Shown here in pieces: positions 17,776 through 26,780 of a DNA stretch of 64,000 nucleotides. Below the pieces are notes generated by a model. It was not told the origin of the DNA and did no database searches. It was given only the letters and a program-made list of their open reading frames with translations. Position 1 is the stretch's first letter. Every line of letters begins with the position of its first letter. Location: contig DATJEU010000068.1 of the NCBI GenBank assembly GCA_035496255.1, positions 25,568 through 89,567 of the forward strand, in the 5' to 3' direction. Origin of the DNA: Gp6-AA40 sp035496255. GTDB lineage: Bacteria > Acidobacteriota > Vicinamibacteria > Vicinamibacterales > UBA2999. The translations under genes and the position numbers were made by a program.

Positions 17776-18903
17776 TTACCGGGCGAGTAAAGCGGCGACC
17801 GCCTGTTCGTAGACGGCCGAGAGTGGATCGACGTCGGCCACCGCGACGTGCTCGTCGATCGCGTGAATCGAGCCGTTGAGCGGCCCGAATTCGACGACCG
17901 CGTCTGAGATCGCTGCCAGGAAACGTCCATCCGAGGTGCCGCCGCCGGTCGAGAGTGCCGGCGTCACGCGGGTGACCGCGTGGACCGTGTTCACCATCAC
18001 GTCGACCAGGCCGCCGCGCGGCGACAGGAACGGCGCACCGGAAAGGTGCCACTCGAGGTCGTAGTCCACGCCGTGGCGATCGAGGGTCTCATGGACGCGC
18101 GCCCTGAGGCGGTCGCCGGTCCACTCGGTCGAGAAGCGGAAGTTGAACAGGACGCGCATCGATCCGGGAATCGTGTTGTTCGCACCCGTGCCGGCATGGA
18201 GGTCGGAGATCTGGAAGCTGGTCGGCGCGAAGTATTCGTTGCCACGATCCCATTCGGTGGCCGCCAGCTCCGAGAGCGCCGGCAGGGCCGGCAGGATCGG
18301 GCTGCGACCGCGCTCCGGATACGCGATGTGGCACTGCACGCCCTTCACCGTCAGGATGCCGTTGAGCGATCCGCGGCGTCCGTTCTTGACGGTGTCGCCG
18401 AATCGCTCACTCGACGTCGGTTCACCGACGATGCAGGCATCGATGTGCGTGCCGCGGGCCTGGAGCTCGGAGACGACCGCCCGGGTACCGTCGATGCCGG
18501 TGCCCTCCTCGTCGGTCGTCAGCAGAATCGCCAGCGTGCCTGGATGCGCAGGGCTGGTCTGCACGAAACGCTCGGCCGCCGTGATCATCGCCGCGACGGA
18601 GACCTTCATGTCGGCCGCGCCGCGTCCGTACAAGTTGCCATTGCGCTCGGTCGGCGTGAATGGATCGCTGGTCCAGCGATCGAGCGGCCCCGGTGGGACC
18701 ACGTCGAGATGACCGGCCAGGCAGACCAGCGGCCGGCCGCTGCCGTGATGCGCCCACAGGTTCTGGACCGCCCCGCGATCGATCCGCTCGCACGTGAAGC
18801 CGGCGCTGGTCAGCCGCGCCGCGAGCAGTTCGACGCTGCCCGCGCCGTCAGGCGTAAGCGAGCGGCAGGCGATGAGCTGCTTCGCGAGCGAAAGGGTCGT
18901 CAC
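17776..18903 (-). CDS. dapE: Succinyl-diaminopimelate desuccinylase
   Basis: The 375-aa M20-family dizinc hydrolase removes succinate from N-succinyl-LL-diaminopimelate in lysine and meso-DAP (peptidoglycan) synthesis. Metal and catalytic residues are visible in AGHLDVVPPG (His, Asp), GRGAADMKVS (bridging Asp), TTDEEGTG (catalytic Glu pair), CIVGEPT (Asp/Glu position) and GSIHAIDEH (His). The length is normal. It is the last gene of a dapC-dapD-dapE operon, 7 bp after dapD, so three consecutive steps of the succinylase branch are made together. Confidence 0.95.
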   Translation of the reverse strand: MTTLSLAKQLIACRSLTPDGAGSVELLAARLTSAGFTCERIDRGAVQNLWAHHGSGRPLVCLAGHLDVVPPGPLDRWTSDPFTPTERNGNLYGRGAADMKVSVAAMITAAERFVQTSPAHPGTLAILLTTDEEGTGIDGTRAVVSELQARGTHIDACIVGEPTSSERFGDTVKNGRRGSLNGILTVKGVQCHIAYPERGRSPILPALPALSELAATEWDRGNEYFAPTSFQISDLHAGTGANNTIPGSMRVLFNFRFSTEWTGDRLRARVHETLDRHGVDYDLEWHLSGAPFLSPRGGLVDVMVNTVHAVTRVTPALSTGGGTSDGRFLAAISDAVVEFGPLNGSIHAIDEHVAVADVDPLSAVYEQAVAALLAR

Positions 18904-18910
18904 CGGACGA

Positions 18911-19777
18911 TCAGTCTCGCAACAGTTCGTTGATCGACGTCTTGGAGCGTGTCGTCGCGTCGACGCGCTTCACGATCACCGCGCAGTACAGCGAGTACTT
19001 ACCGTCGGCCGATGGCAGGCTGCCGGGAACGACGACCGAGCCGGAGGGAACGCGGCCGTAATGGATTTCGCCGGTGGCGCGATCGTAAATCTTCGTGCTC
19101 TGACTGATGAACGTGCCCATGGCGAGGACCGAGTTCGCCTCGACGATCACGCCTTCCACCACTTCGGAGCGCGCGCCGATGAAGCAGTTGTCCTCGATGA
19201 TCGTCGGGTTGGCCTGGAGCGGTTCGAGGACGCCGCCGATTCCGGCGCCACCGGAGAGGTGTACGTTCCTGCCGACCTGCGCGCACGACCCCACCGTGGC
19301 CCATGTATCGATCGTCGTGCCCTCGTCGACGTAGGCGCCGATGTTCACGTAGGACGGCATCAGGATGACGTTGCGTCCGATATAGCTCCCCGTGCGCACC
19401 AGCGCACCTGGCACGGCGCGGAAGCCGCCGTCGCGGAACTGTTCGTCACTGTAGCGCGCGAACTTCAACGGCACCTTGTCGAACCACCGTGTGAACACTG
19501 CGTGCGTCGCGCCGCCGCCCGCGTCCGGCACGACGGTGTTGTCGCAGGCGCGGAAGTAGAGCAGCACGGCTTTCTTGATCCACTGGTTCGTGACCCAGGT
19601 GTCGCCGCGCTTCTCCGCCACCCGCAACCGGCCGGCGTTCAGGCCGGCGATGACGTCGTCGAGCGCCTGCTTCAGTGCGGCATCGACGCGGGCAGGCGAG
19701 ATCTCGGCACGGCGTTCGAACGCCTCTTCGATCAACGCTTCGAGCGGGTGGGCGGACGTCACGATCTGATCAGCCAT
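18911..19777 (-). CDS. dapD: 2,3,4,5-tetrahydropyridine-2,6-dicarboxylate N-succinyltransferase
   Basis: The 288-aa protein is of the usual DapD length. It has a helical N-terminal domain, then a left-handed beta-helix of hexapeptide repeats (YIGRNVILMPSYVNIGAYVDEGTTIDTWATVGSCAQVG) and the family's GGAGIGGVLEPLQANPTIIEDNCFIGARSEVVEG. It transfers succinyl from succinyl-CoA to tetrahydrodipicolinate, committing flux to the succinylase DAP route. ATG 19777 overlaps the dapC stop by 4 bp; residues before it in the frame are a shadow of dapC. C-terminal KRVDATTRSKTSINELLRD is standard. Confidence 0.96.
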   Translation of the reverse strand: MADQIVTSAHPLEALIEEAFERRAEISPARVDAALKQALDDVIAGLNAGRLRVAEKRGDTWVTNQWIKKAVLLYFRACDNTVVPDAGGGATHAVFTRWFDKVPLKFARYSDEQFRDGGFRAVPGALVRTGSYIGRNVILMPSYVNIGAYVDEGTTIDTWATVGSCAQVGRNVHLSGGAGIGGVLEPLQANPTIIEDNCFIGARSEVVEGVIVEANSVLAMGTFISQSTKIYDRATGEIHYGRVPSGSVVVPGSLPSADGKYSLYCAVIVKRVDATTRSKTSINELLRD

Positions 19778-20973
19778 CAGCGGCAAAACTCCACGATGCG
19801 CCGGGCGGCCTCGGCGCAATCCTCCAGTTCCGGAACCAGCGCGATGCGCACGTATCCGCGGCCCGGGTTGACGCCGTGGGCCTCGCGCGCGAGATAGCGG
19901 CCCGGCAACACGGTGACGTGCGTTGCCCCAAACAAGTCGCGGGCGAACGTCTCATCGTCGCCGCCCGGCACCCCGGCCCAGAGATAGAAGCTCGCGTCGG
20001 GTGCGCGCGTGTCGAGGACCGGTTCGAGCAGCGGTCGCACGGCGGCGAACTTGTCGCGGTATCGCGCGCGATTGTCGCGCACGTGGGCTTCGTCGCGCCA
20101 CGCGGCGATGCTTGCCTGCTGCACCGTGATGCTCATCGCGCTCCCATGATATGTGCGGTAGAGCAGGAATCGCTGCACCAGCGCGGCGTCGCCGGCGATG
20201 CCGCCGGAGCGCAGTCCCGGCGCGTTCGACCGCTTCGACAAACTCGTGAACACCACGAGATTGCGGTAGTCGGTACGGCCAAGGCGCTGAGCGGCCTCGA
20301 GGCCGCCGATCGGTGGCGCCGTTTCGTCCGGATAGATCTCCGAGTAGCACTCGTCCGACGCGATGACGAAGCCGTACCGATCGGCACGATCGAACAGCGC
20401 GCGCCAACCATCGAGGTCGAGCACCCTCCCGGTGGGATTTCCGGGCGAACACACGTACAGCAATTGCGTCCGCCGCCACTCGTCGTCGGTCAGCGAATCG
20501 AGGTTCGGATCGAAAGTGGTCCCGGCGGTCTGGTTCAGGAACACCGGCCTCGCGCCGGCGAGCAGGGCCGCCCCTTCATAGATCTGATAGAACGGGTTCG
20601 GACAGACGACCAGCGGCGACGGCTGCGTGCTGTCGATGGTGGCCTGGGCGAACGCGAAGAGCGCCTCGCGCGTGCCGTTGACCGGAAGCACCTGCGTCGC
20701 CGCGTCGAGGCTGCTCAAGCCGAATCGCCGCACGAACCATGCGGCGAGCGCTTCACGCAGGACGTCGAGACCTGCCGTCGCCGGATACGTCGAGAGTCCA
20801 CCGAGATTCGCACCGATCGCCGTACGAATCAGCTCTGGCGTCGCGTGTTGCGGCTCACCAATCGACAACCGGATCGGCGGCAGCGACGGCACCGGGACAT
20901 CGCGCAGCAGCGCGCGCAGCCGCTCGAACGGGTACGGCTGCAGCAGGTCGAGACGGGGATTCATCACCGCCAT
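19777..20973 (-). CDS. dapC: Succinyldiaminopimelate aminotransferase
   Basis: The 398-aa class I PLP aminotransferase is first in the dapC-dapD-dapE operon. It shows LSIGEPQHATP near the start, NPFYQIYEGAALLAGA, the cofactor-site CSPGNPTGRVLD and SDECYSEIY, and the Schiff-base lysine in TSLSKRSNAPGLRSG. It transaminates N-succinyl-2-amino-6-oxopimelate with glutamate. The operon position and the presence of both flanking pathway steps make the DapC call strong within a promiscuous family. The start is taken at ATG 20973 (MAVMNPRLDLLQPYPF); ATG 20964 or an extension to 21033 are alternatives. No lysine-rich leader was found. Confidence 0.92.
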   Translation of the reverse strand: MAVMNPRLDLLQPYPFERLRALLRDVPVPSLPPIRLSIGEPQHATPELIRTAIGANLGGLSTYPATAGLDVLREALAAWFVRRFGLSSLDAATQVLPVNGTREALFAFAQATIDSTQPSPLVVCPNPFYQIYEGAALLAGARPVFLNQTAGTTFDPNLDSLTDDEWRRTQLLYVCSPGNPTGRVLDLDGWRALFDRADRYGFVIASDECYSEIYPDETAPPIGGLEAAQRLGRTDYRNLVVFTSLSKRSNAPGLRSGGIAGDAALVQRFLLYRTYHGSAMSITVQQASIAAWRDEAHVRDNRARYRDKFAAVRPLLEPVLDTRAPDASFYLWAGVPGGDDETFARDLFGATHVTVLPGRYLAREAHGVNPGRGYVRIALVPELEDCAEAARRIVEFCR

Positions 20974-21300
20974 GCTATCAAGCGAGGCCGTTCGGGCAGG
21001 CGCGAAGGGCGTGAGGCGGCGATGAAAGATCATCACGAAGTCGCCATGGGCGCGAAGCCGCACGCCGGCGGCATCCGCTTCGCAGGAATTCAAGCGTCAA
21101 CATCACGTCGATGTTCGCCACTTCTCCAACTGAGCGTTGGTCATTCCGGTCCATAAGACGCAGTTGCTGACATATCTTCGGCTGATGGAGTGCCCGGCGG
21201 GACTGTCGATCAACGCCAACGTCACCAGACTGATGGATGGCGTCAGGCGCGTTCTGAACACGAAGCCATCGTCCGTGCCCGGCCAGGTAAGATGCCGCCG
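20974..21300. other. Divergent intergenic region, no gene seen
   Basis: These 327 bp separate dapC (minus) and a secreted lectin-like gene (plus). The dapC frame could start further upstream, at 21033, but without supporting homology. I found no riboswitch such as a lysine element, no terminator and no repeat. Confidence 0.4.
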
Positions 21301-21876
21301 ATGACACTGCTGCTCGTGGCAATGACCTTCTTCGTGACGTCCATCGGCCGCGGCTTCGGCGGCAACCTTGGCGGTCTTGCCGGCGCCGACGCGCATTGCC
21401 GGCGGCTCGCGACGGAAGCGGGGGAAGGGAATCACACCTGGCATGCGTATCTGAGTGCGCCCGCGATCAACGGGCAGGCGGCGGTCAACGCCCGCGATCG
21501 GATCGGCCGCGGTCCGTGGGTCAACGCCGCCGGCATTGAGATTGCCGCCAACGTCGACGACCTTCACCGCGACGACAACCGCCTGACGCGAGAGACAGCG
21601 CTGACCCAGAAGGGCACGATGATCGCGCCGGGCCGGCACGACCTCCTGACCGGCTCGAATCCGGACGGCACGCTGTCGACCGAAGCGCCGGACACGACGT
21701 GTCGGGGCTGGACCAGCGGCACCACCGGTACCGCGATGCTCGGGCACGTCAATCGCAGCGGCGGCGGCCAGCGCGGCACGTCGTGGAACTCCGCGCACCT
21801 GTCGCGTGGCTGCAGCCAGGACGCGTTGCGCGCGTCGATGGGCGACGCACTCTTCTACTGCTTCGCGACAGACTGA
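21301..21876 (+). CDS. Endostatin/lectin-like secreted protein
   Basis: The 191-aa protein resembles the collagen XV/XVIII endostatin-like C-type lectin fold found in bacterial exported proteins. It has FFVTSIGRGFGGNLGGLAGADAHCRRLA, TWHAYLSAPAINGQAAVNARDRIGRGPWVNAAG and a Cys-paired C-terminus (TTCRGWTSGT, WNSAHLSRGCSQDALRASMGDALFYCFA). Four Cys suggest two disulfides, so it is extracytoplasmic. The N-terminal hydrophobic stretch (MTLLLVAM...) is short for a signal peptide and the start may be at ATG 21292. The ligand is unknown. It stands alone on the plus strand. Confidence 0.65.
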   Translation: MTLLLVAMTFFVTSIGRGFGGNLGGLAGADAHCRRLATEAGEGNHTWHAYLSAPAINGQAAVNARDRIGRGPWVNAAGIEIAANVDDLHRDDNRLTRETALTQKGTMIAPGRHDLLTGSNPDGTLSTEAPDTTCRGWTSGTTGTAMLGHVNRSGGGQRGTSWNSAHLSRGCSQDALRASMGDALFYCFATD

Positions 21877-21878
21877 CG

Positions 21879-21971
21879 GGTTCGGGGTTCGCGGCTGCAC
21901 GGGGTCTCGTTCTCCGGTTCACGGTGCACGCGTTCACAGGGGTTCGGGTTCATCGCCGTGAACCGGTAAAA
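21879..21971. repeat. GGTTCG-type heptamer array with inverted repeat
   Basis: The gap between two secreted-protein genes is built from GGTTC-based words (GGGTTCGGGGTTCGCGG, GTTCACAGGGGTTCGGGTTC). It contains an 11-bp perfect inverted repeat: CCGGTTCACGG at 21914-21924 and CCGTGAACCGG at 21956-21966. The vocabulary is shared with the array at 57045-57268. Confidence 0.6.
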
Positions 21972-21995
21972 TGCCGGCGTACGGAGAACTCATAA

Positions 21996-22838
21996 ATGCG
22001 ATCACGTGTTCGACCCGTTCTGCTCGCGCTGGTTGCTGCGGTCGGCTTCGGTTCGGTGCCGGTTCTCGCCCAGTGGCTGAAGTATCCGACCGCCAATGTG
22101 CCGCACACGAAGGACGGCAAGGTGAACTACACGGCGCCGACGCCGCGGACCGCCGACGGTCACCCCGACTTCTCCGGCCTCTGGTTCAACGACAACCACG
22201 CGCCGTGCCCCGGCGACGAATTCCTGCAGTGCGGCATCGAGCTGCCGATGTCGCGCTACGGCTTCAACATCGGCGGTGCGGTGGATGGCGGCCTGCCGTA
22301 CAAGCCGGAGACCCAGGCGCTGGTCCGCAAGCGGACGGCAGACCAGTCGAAGGACGACCCCCACGCACGGTGCATGCCCGACACCTTCCTGCGCAACTAC
22401 GGCCTGCCTCACATGCAGAAGTGGATTCAGGTGCCGGGCGAGCTCGTGATGCTGAACGAGGACAATGCCGTCTATCGCCAGGTGTTCCTCGACAACCGTC
22501 CGTTGCCGCAGGATCCGACGCCGACCTGGATGGGGTATTCGTCAGCGAAGTGGGATGGCGACACGCTGGTCGTGACTGCCGCCGGCTTCCGCGACGACAC
22601 GTGGCTGGACATGGGCGGCAACTTCATTACCGACAAGGCAAAGATCACCGAGCGGATCACGCGCCCCGACTGGGGTCACATCCTGATCGAAGACACGGTT
22701 GACGATCCGAAGGCCTACACCAAGCCCTGGACCGCCCGCCTCAAGATGCGCATCGTCGTCGACACCGAGCTGGTGGACGAGCACTGCGTGGAGAACGAGA
22801 AGTCGTTCAATCGCATGCATGCCGAGCCGCAGAAATAG
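21996..22838 (+). CDS. Secreted protein of the W-[DE]-GDTLVV family (copy 1)
   Basis: The 280-aa protein has signal peptide MRSRVRPVLLALVAAVGFGSVPVLA and is preceded by GGAG at a good distance. The mature part opens with TPRTADGHPDFSGLWFNDN, a start common to many acidobacterial exported proteins. It includes RCMPDTFLRNYGLPHMQKWIQVPGELVMLNEDN and the signature SSAKWDGDTLVVTAAGFRDDTWLD. A paralogue lies at 37945-38814. The family is widespread in Acidobacteriota with no established function; a secreted binding or hydrolytic role is a guess. Conserved Cys residues may form disulfides. Confidence 0.75.
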   Translation: MRSRVRPVLLALVAAVGFGSVPVLAQWLKYPTANVPHTKDGKVNYTAPTPRTADGHPDFSGLWFNDNHAPCPGDEFLQCGIELPMSRYGFNIGGAVDGGLPYKPETQALVRKRTADQSKDDPHARCMPDTFLRNYGLPHMQKWIQVPGELVMLNEDNAVYRQVFLDNRPLPQDPTPTWMGYSSAKWDGDTLVVTAAGFRDDTWLDMGGNFITDKAKITERITRPDWGHILIEDTVDDPKAYTKPWTARLKMRIVVDTELVDEHCVENEKSFNRMHAEPQK

Positions 22839-22856
22839 AGAGGGATGTTCACGCTT

Positions 22857-22976
22857 CTGAGTTCTCAGTGCCCGGTTCGTGTTCGAGTTCGCTCTCGGAT
22901 GGCGGCGATTTCGAGATTGCGAACCGCGAACCTCGAACCTCGAACCTCGAACCTCGAACCCGAACAGAGAACTCAG
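22857..22976. repeat. CGAACCT heptamer array enclosed by a 10-bp inverted repeat
   Basis: About six consecutive units of the heptamer CGAACCT or variants run from 22919 to 22965. Reverse-complement words (GGTTCGTGTTCGAGTTCG) lie on the left, so the whole folds back on itself. The outside is closed by CTGAGTTCTC (22857-22866) and GAGAACTCAG (22967-22976). It sits between convergent genes. Confidence 0.75.
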
Positions 22977-22996
22977 CACCCTGAAGTGTGAACGTC

Positions 22997-23488
22997 CTAT
23001 TCCCTCGAATGATCGGGATGCCTGAAGAACCGCTCTTCGATCGGCGCGAGAATCACCAGCGTCAGCAGCACCATGCATGACGAGATCAGCGCGAGCAGCG
23101 GGAAGCCCGCGCCGGCCACCACACCGATCCCGGCGACGACCCAGATGGTGGCCGCGGTGGTCAGGCCGGTGACCTGGCCGCCGTTCTGGATGATCGAACC
23201 GGCACCGAGAAAGCCGATCCCGACAACCACCTGGGCCGCGATGCGCGTCAGGTCGACGCCGCTCGCTTCCTGAAAGAGCAGCGCTCCGACCGCCGTGTAG
23301 ATCGCGGCGCCGACACAGATCAGGATGTTGGTGCGGAACCCGGCGGGCTTGTGTTTGACCTCGCGTTCGAGCCCCACCATCGCTCCACACAAGGCCGCAA
23401 CACCGCACCGGAACAGGAACGGAAGGAGCACCGGACGGAGCTGATCGATCTGTTCGAGCAAGTGGACGTCCTGCATCGCGGTCATCAT
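22997..23488 (-). CDS. MgtC/SapB family inner membrane protein
   Basis: The 163-aa protein has four or five hydrophobic helices and the MgtC hallmarks AALCGAMVGLEREVKHKPAGFRTNILICVGAAIYTAVGA and VVGIGFLGAGSIIQNGGQVTGLTTAATIWVVAGIGVVAG. It has only the membrane domain, like SapB, with no C-terminal ACT-like domain. MgtC proteins modulate F-type ATP synthase and survival in low magnesium in pathogens. In soil bacteria the role is unclear. It is a single-gene unit, convergent with the upstream secreted gene and divergent from the TPR gene. Confidence 0.9.
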   Translation of the reverse strand: MMTAMQDVHLLEQIDQLRPVLLPFLFRCGVAALCGAMVGLEREVKHKPAGFRTNILICVGAAIYTAVGALLFQEASGVDLTRIAAQVVVGIGFLGAGSIIQNGGQVTGLTTAATIWVVAGIGVVAGAGFPLLALISSCMVLLTLVILAPIEERFFRHPDHSRE

Positions 23489-23510
23489 ACGTGCGGTCTA
23501 TACTCCCGCC

Positions 23511-24830
23511 GTGCGGTTCCTGGCAGCCACGCTGGTTCTCGTCGCAGTCGTCGGCAGCACGCCTCACGCCCAAAAGGACGTGGTCCGGGAACGTTCCGAC
23601 CAGGCGATGCGCTTCCTTGCCTGGGTCACCGCCGTGCGCAGCCACGCTCCCGGAGTAGTGGACGAAGGGGCACGCGACATCGCGACTTGGACCCAGGCCA
23701 TGCTCAATGACCTGGCGGTGGAGCTGGCGAACTTTCGCATCCTGATGCGATCGCCAAAGGCGTCCACGTTCTCCGTCACCACGGGGGGGAAGAGTCCGCA
23801 GTCCATCTACTACAAGGAGTCTGCCTTGCAGAGGATGCGCGAGGCAGCAGCGGATTTGGTGGCACGGCGCGTCAGCGATATCGACCTCATCGAACAGGCG
23901 GTGGTGCTGCACACCGATCTCGCCTTTCATCCCGAGATCCTCGCCACTCCGGTCGAGACAAGCGGAGCGTCGGGGAGGGCGCTCCTGCTCTTCGGCGACG
24001 GCGCGCAACTCGGCGTCGGCGAGACCGCCGATCACCTGGACGTCGCGCGAAAGCTGCTGCAGTTGATTCCGCGCGGCAACACGCACGATGACGACATCCG
24101 CCGCTGGTACGAGGGCACGCTTGCCCGGCAGCAGGCGATCCAGTTCTGGGACACGCAGCACACCGAAGCGGCACTGGAACGGTTCCCCGAGGCCCCGGAA
24201 CTGCAGTTCCTCGCTGGCTGCCTGCACGAAGTCCTTGCTTCCGCCGCCATCAGAGCCGTCGTGGAGCGTGCGTCACTACCCGGAAGGGCGGTGTTGAGGG
24301 TCGACGACGAACGGGACGAGCTGCGGAAGGCGGCAGCGGCGTTCGCGCGTACGCTGCAGTTGCGGCCGGACTTCGTCGAGGCGCGCATCCACCATGGTCA
24401 CGTCCGGACTCGCCTCGGGGAACTGGAGCCGGCATTGTCCGCCTTGCGTGGGGTCGACGACGCGAGGCTGGAACCGGAACTGCGCTACTACGCGGCGATG
24501 TTCCTCGGCGACGCCGCAGAAGCGGCCGGCCGCCGTGACGAAGCCGGAGTCGCGTACGCGCGCGCCCTGGGGCTGTTCGCCACGGCCCGCTCACCGCGGC
24601 TCGCGCTCAGCTACCTGGCATGGCAGGGCGGCGATCGACCGGCTGCGCAGACGCAACTGGAGTCGCTCCTCACGGCTCGCGAGGACAGCGACACGGATCC
24701 GATGTGGGGTTACCCGACGTTTCAGGCTCGTGACGCGGACGTGGCATTCGCCGATGCGGAAGCACGCCTCACGCAGGCGGGTCCGCCGCTGAAATGCACG
24801 AAGACGTGGAATGTTCCCACATGCGAGTGA
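23511..24830 (+). CDS. Secreted TPR-like repeat protein
   Basis: The 439-aa product from a GTG start has signal peptide MRFLAATLVLVAVVGSTPHAQ. The rest is helical. The C-terminal half shows TPR-like helical pairs (AAAAFARTLQLRPDFVEARIHHGHVRTRLGELEPALSALRG, then PELRYYAAMFLGDAAEAAGRRDEAGVAYARALGLF). Two Cys lie near the end (LKCTKTWNVPTCE). The stop overlaps the start of the VWFA gene by 10 bp, so the two are co-translated. Such TPR+VWFA secreted pairs recur in Acidobacteriota; a shared outer-membrane or periplasmic complex is likely but unproven. Confidence 0.75.
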   Translation: MRFLAATLVLVAVVGSTPHAQKDVVRERSDQAMRFLAWVTAVRSHAPGVVDEGARDIATWTQAMLNDLAVELANFRILMRSPKASTFSVTTGGKSPQSIYYKESALQRMREAAADLVARRVSDIDLIEQAVVLHTDLAFHPEILATPVETSGASGRALLLFGDGAQLGVGETADHLDVARKLLQLIPRGNTHDDDIRRWYEGTLARQQAIQFWDTQHTEAALERFPEAPELQFLAGCLHEVLASAAIRAVVERASLPGRAVLRVDDERDELRKAAAAFARTLQLRPDFVEARIHHGHVRTRLGELEPALSALRGVDDARLEPELRYYAAMFLGDAAEAAGRRDEAGVAYARALGLFATARSPRLALSYLAWQGGDRPAAQTQLESLLTAREDSDTDPMWGYPTFQARDADVAFADAEARLTQAGPPLKCTKTWNVPTCE

Positions 24831-25687
24831 GCGGACTCGGCGTACTCGTCGCAACGGTCACGATGGCGACCACCATCGTCGCGCAGGGACCGACGTTCTC
24901 CTCGCGGCGCGAGATCGTCCGCGTGGACGCCCTGGTGACGCGCGACAACCAGGTGGTGCGGAATCTCACTGCCGCCGACTTTTCAGTCACCGACGCCGGC
25001 GTGCCGCAGCAGGTCGAGCTCATCAGTTTCGAGACGCTGCCGCTGTCCGTGCAGTTCGTGTTCGACGACAGCGCCAGCGTGAGTGGTGAACGGCTCGAGC
25101 GCCTGCGCGACGGCGGACGGGCGGTGATCGGAGGCTTGACGGTTCGGGATCAGGCCGGTCTCCTGACGTTCGGGCGCGCGGTCGATCGCCGGGAACCGCT
25201 CACGCCGGACCTGACGCGCGTGCGCGCCGCCATCGATCGCATGCAGGCAGAACCTGGCGGGAGCGGCGGGGGCACGACGCTGATCGATGCCTGCTACGCG
25301 GCGATGGCGTTAGCGGATTCGGACGTCGGCCGCGCCCTGTTGCTGGTGTTCACCGACGGCGTCGATACCTCGAGCTGGTTGACGCAAGAGCGTGTGCTCG
25401 AGGCCGCGCGGCGGTCGAACGTGGTCGCGTATGGTGTTTCGACCGCGCCGGTCGTGAAGGGATCGTTCCTGCGCGAGTTCGCCGAGCGCACCGGCGGCTC
25501 CGCGTTCCACGTGGAGTCGGTCGCGGATCTGCGCACCACCTTCCTGCGGATCCTCGACGAATTCCGTCAGCGCTACGTGATCAGCTACACGCCGAACAAC
25601 GTGCCTGGCTCCGGGTGGCATCCGCTGACCGTGCGCGTCCGCGGACGCAACATCGCTGTACGCGCGCGCGCCGGATATTCGAGATAG
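24821..25687 (+). CDS. Secreted VWFA-related domain protein
   Basis: The 288-aa protein has signal peptide MRVSGLGVLVATVTMATTIVAQ. A small beta domain (VRVDALVTRDNQVVRNLTAADFSVTDAGVPQQVE) precedes a complete von Willebrand A domain. Its metal site is FVFDDSASVSG (DxSxS), with GGTTLIDACYAA and VFTDGVDTSS supplying the Thr and Asp. This fits the VWFA-related acidobacterial domain family. Unlike the copy at 4756, the metal site is intact, so it could bind a partner through a divalent cation. ATG 24821 was chosen because the signal peptide begins there. Confidence 0.85.
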   Translation: MRVSGLGVLVATVTMATTIVAQGPTFSSRREIVRVDALVTRDNQVVRNLTAADFSVTDAGVPQQVELISFETLPLSVQFVFDDSASVSGERLERLRDGGRAVIGGLTVRDQAGLLTFGRAVDRREPLTPDLTRVRAAIDRMQAEPGGSGGGTTLIDACYAAMALADSDVGRALLLVFTDGVDTSSWLTQERVLEAARRSNVVAYGVSTAPVVKGSFLREFAERTGGSAFHVESVADLRTTFLRILDEFRQRYVISYTPNNVPGSGWHPLTVRVRGRNIAVRARAGYSR

Positions 25688-25760
25688 CTGAGGAAGCGGA
25701 GAAAAGCGATCGTCGTGTCCCGTCGTGACCGTCGTGGCATCCTTGTCACGCGTGCAGGCG

Positions 25761-26663
25761 TTACCGGATGAACGTGCCGGCTTGCAGTTCGTGGAACGCC
25801 TGCTGCAGTTCGTCGCGCGTGTTCATGACGATCGGCCCGTACCACGCGACGGGCTCTTCGATGGGACGTCCGGAGACGAGCAGGAAGCGGATGCCTTCGT
25901 CCCCTGCCTGCACCACCACCTCGTCGCCGCGATCGAACAGGATCAGCGATCGGTTTTCGCTCTCGTGCGGCACGGCGCGGCGCGTCTGGCCGTCGACCTG
26001 TTCGGTGACGACGGCCTGCGGGTCCGACGCGTCGCGGAAGGTTCCTGACCCGGCAAACACATACGCGAACGCATTGCTCGCGCGGTCCACTTCGATGCGT
26101 TTCCGCGTGCCTGGCGGCACCGACACGTCGATGTAGCGTGGATTCGCCGCCACACCTTCCACCGGTCCTTTCCGTCCCCGGAATTCGCCGACCACGATCC
26201 GCGCTCGCGTCCCGTCATCGTCGACGACCTCGGGAATATCAGCAGCGGCGATGTCCTGATACCGAGGCGCTGTCATCTTCAGCGATGAAGGGAGATTCGC
26301 CCAGAGTTGGAACCCGTGCATGCGGCCCGCGGGATCGCCCTTCGGCATTTCCTGGTGCATGATCCCGCGCCCGGCCGTCATCCACTGGACGTCGCCGGCT
26401 CCGAGCCGCCCCTGGTTGCCGAGACTGTCGCCATGTTCGACCACGCCCGCGAGCACGTAGGTGATCGTCTCGATACCGCGGTGCGGATGCCATGGGAAGC
26501 CGGCCAGGTAGTCCGACGGGTTGTCGTTGCGGAAGTCGTCGAGCAGCAGGAAGGGATCGAACTCCGTCGTGGTGCCGAAGCCGAATGCGCGCTGGAGGCG
26601 GACGCCGGCGCCTTCGATGGTTGGGGTCGTGTGGGTGATGTGCTTGATCGGCCGGACGGACAT
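25761..26663 (-). CDS. Pirin family bicupin protein
   Basis: The 300-aa protein has the N-terminal cupin of pirins with metal ligands in FPWHPHRGIETITYVLAG, HGDSLGNQG and GIMHQEMPKG, and a second cupin ending in RPIEEPVAWYGPIVMNTRDEL. Bacterial pirins such as YhhW bind iron or other metals, and some oxidise quercetin. The motif set is complete, so a quercetinase-like dioxygenase is plausible. Others act as regulators. Single gene, reading away from the hybrid kinase. Confidence 0.9.
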   Translation of the reverse strand: MSVRPIKHITHTTPTIEGAGVRLQRAFGFGTTTEFDPFLLLDDFRNDNPSDYLAGFPWHPHRGIETITYVLAGVVEHGDSLGNQGRLGAGDVQWMTAGRGIMHQEMPKGDPAGRMHGFQLWANLPSSLKMTAPRYQDIAAADIPEVVDDDGTRARIVVGEFRGRKGPVEGVAANPRYIDVSVPPGTRKRIEVDRASNAFAYVFAGSGTFRDASDPQAVVTEQVDGQTRRAVPHESENRSLILFDRGDEVVVQAGDEGIRFLLVSGRPIEEPVAWYGPIVMNTRDELQQAFHELQAGTFIR

Positions 26664-26705
26664 GCCGACCAGCGTACTACCGGTGGCGTTCCCTGCATGT
26701 ACTTA

Positions 26706-26764
26706 TAGGGCCGGCCTTGCCTTATCGACCGGCCGCGCGGCGCGTCTAAAAAGCAAGACGCGCC
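26706..26764. repeat. Two adjacent palindromes downstream of the hybrid kinase
   Basis: GGCGCGTCT (26739-26747) pairs perfectly with AGACGCGCC (26756-26764) over an 8-nt A-rich loop. Next to it GGCCGG and CCGGCC frame TTGCCTTATCGA. The block lies between the kinase stop and the pirin start. It belongs to the palindrome family found throughout the window. It could slow transcription, but no U-tract follows. Confidence 0.6.
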
Positions 26765-26780
26765 CCACAGGAGAGAGAAA

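Noticed and set aside
20974..21093. N-terminal extension of DapC starting further upstream
   Set aside because: The added residues (FHRRLTPFAPARTASLDS) have no match to the aminotransferase start and MAVMNPRLDLLQPYPF fits the family better, though 21033 cannot be fully excluded.
26739..26764. Rho-independent terminator after the hybrid kinase
   Set aside because: The hairpin is perfect but lacks a U-tract on either strand, so it was listed as a palindromic repeat.
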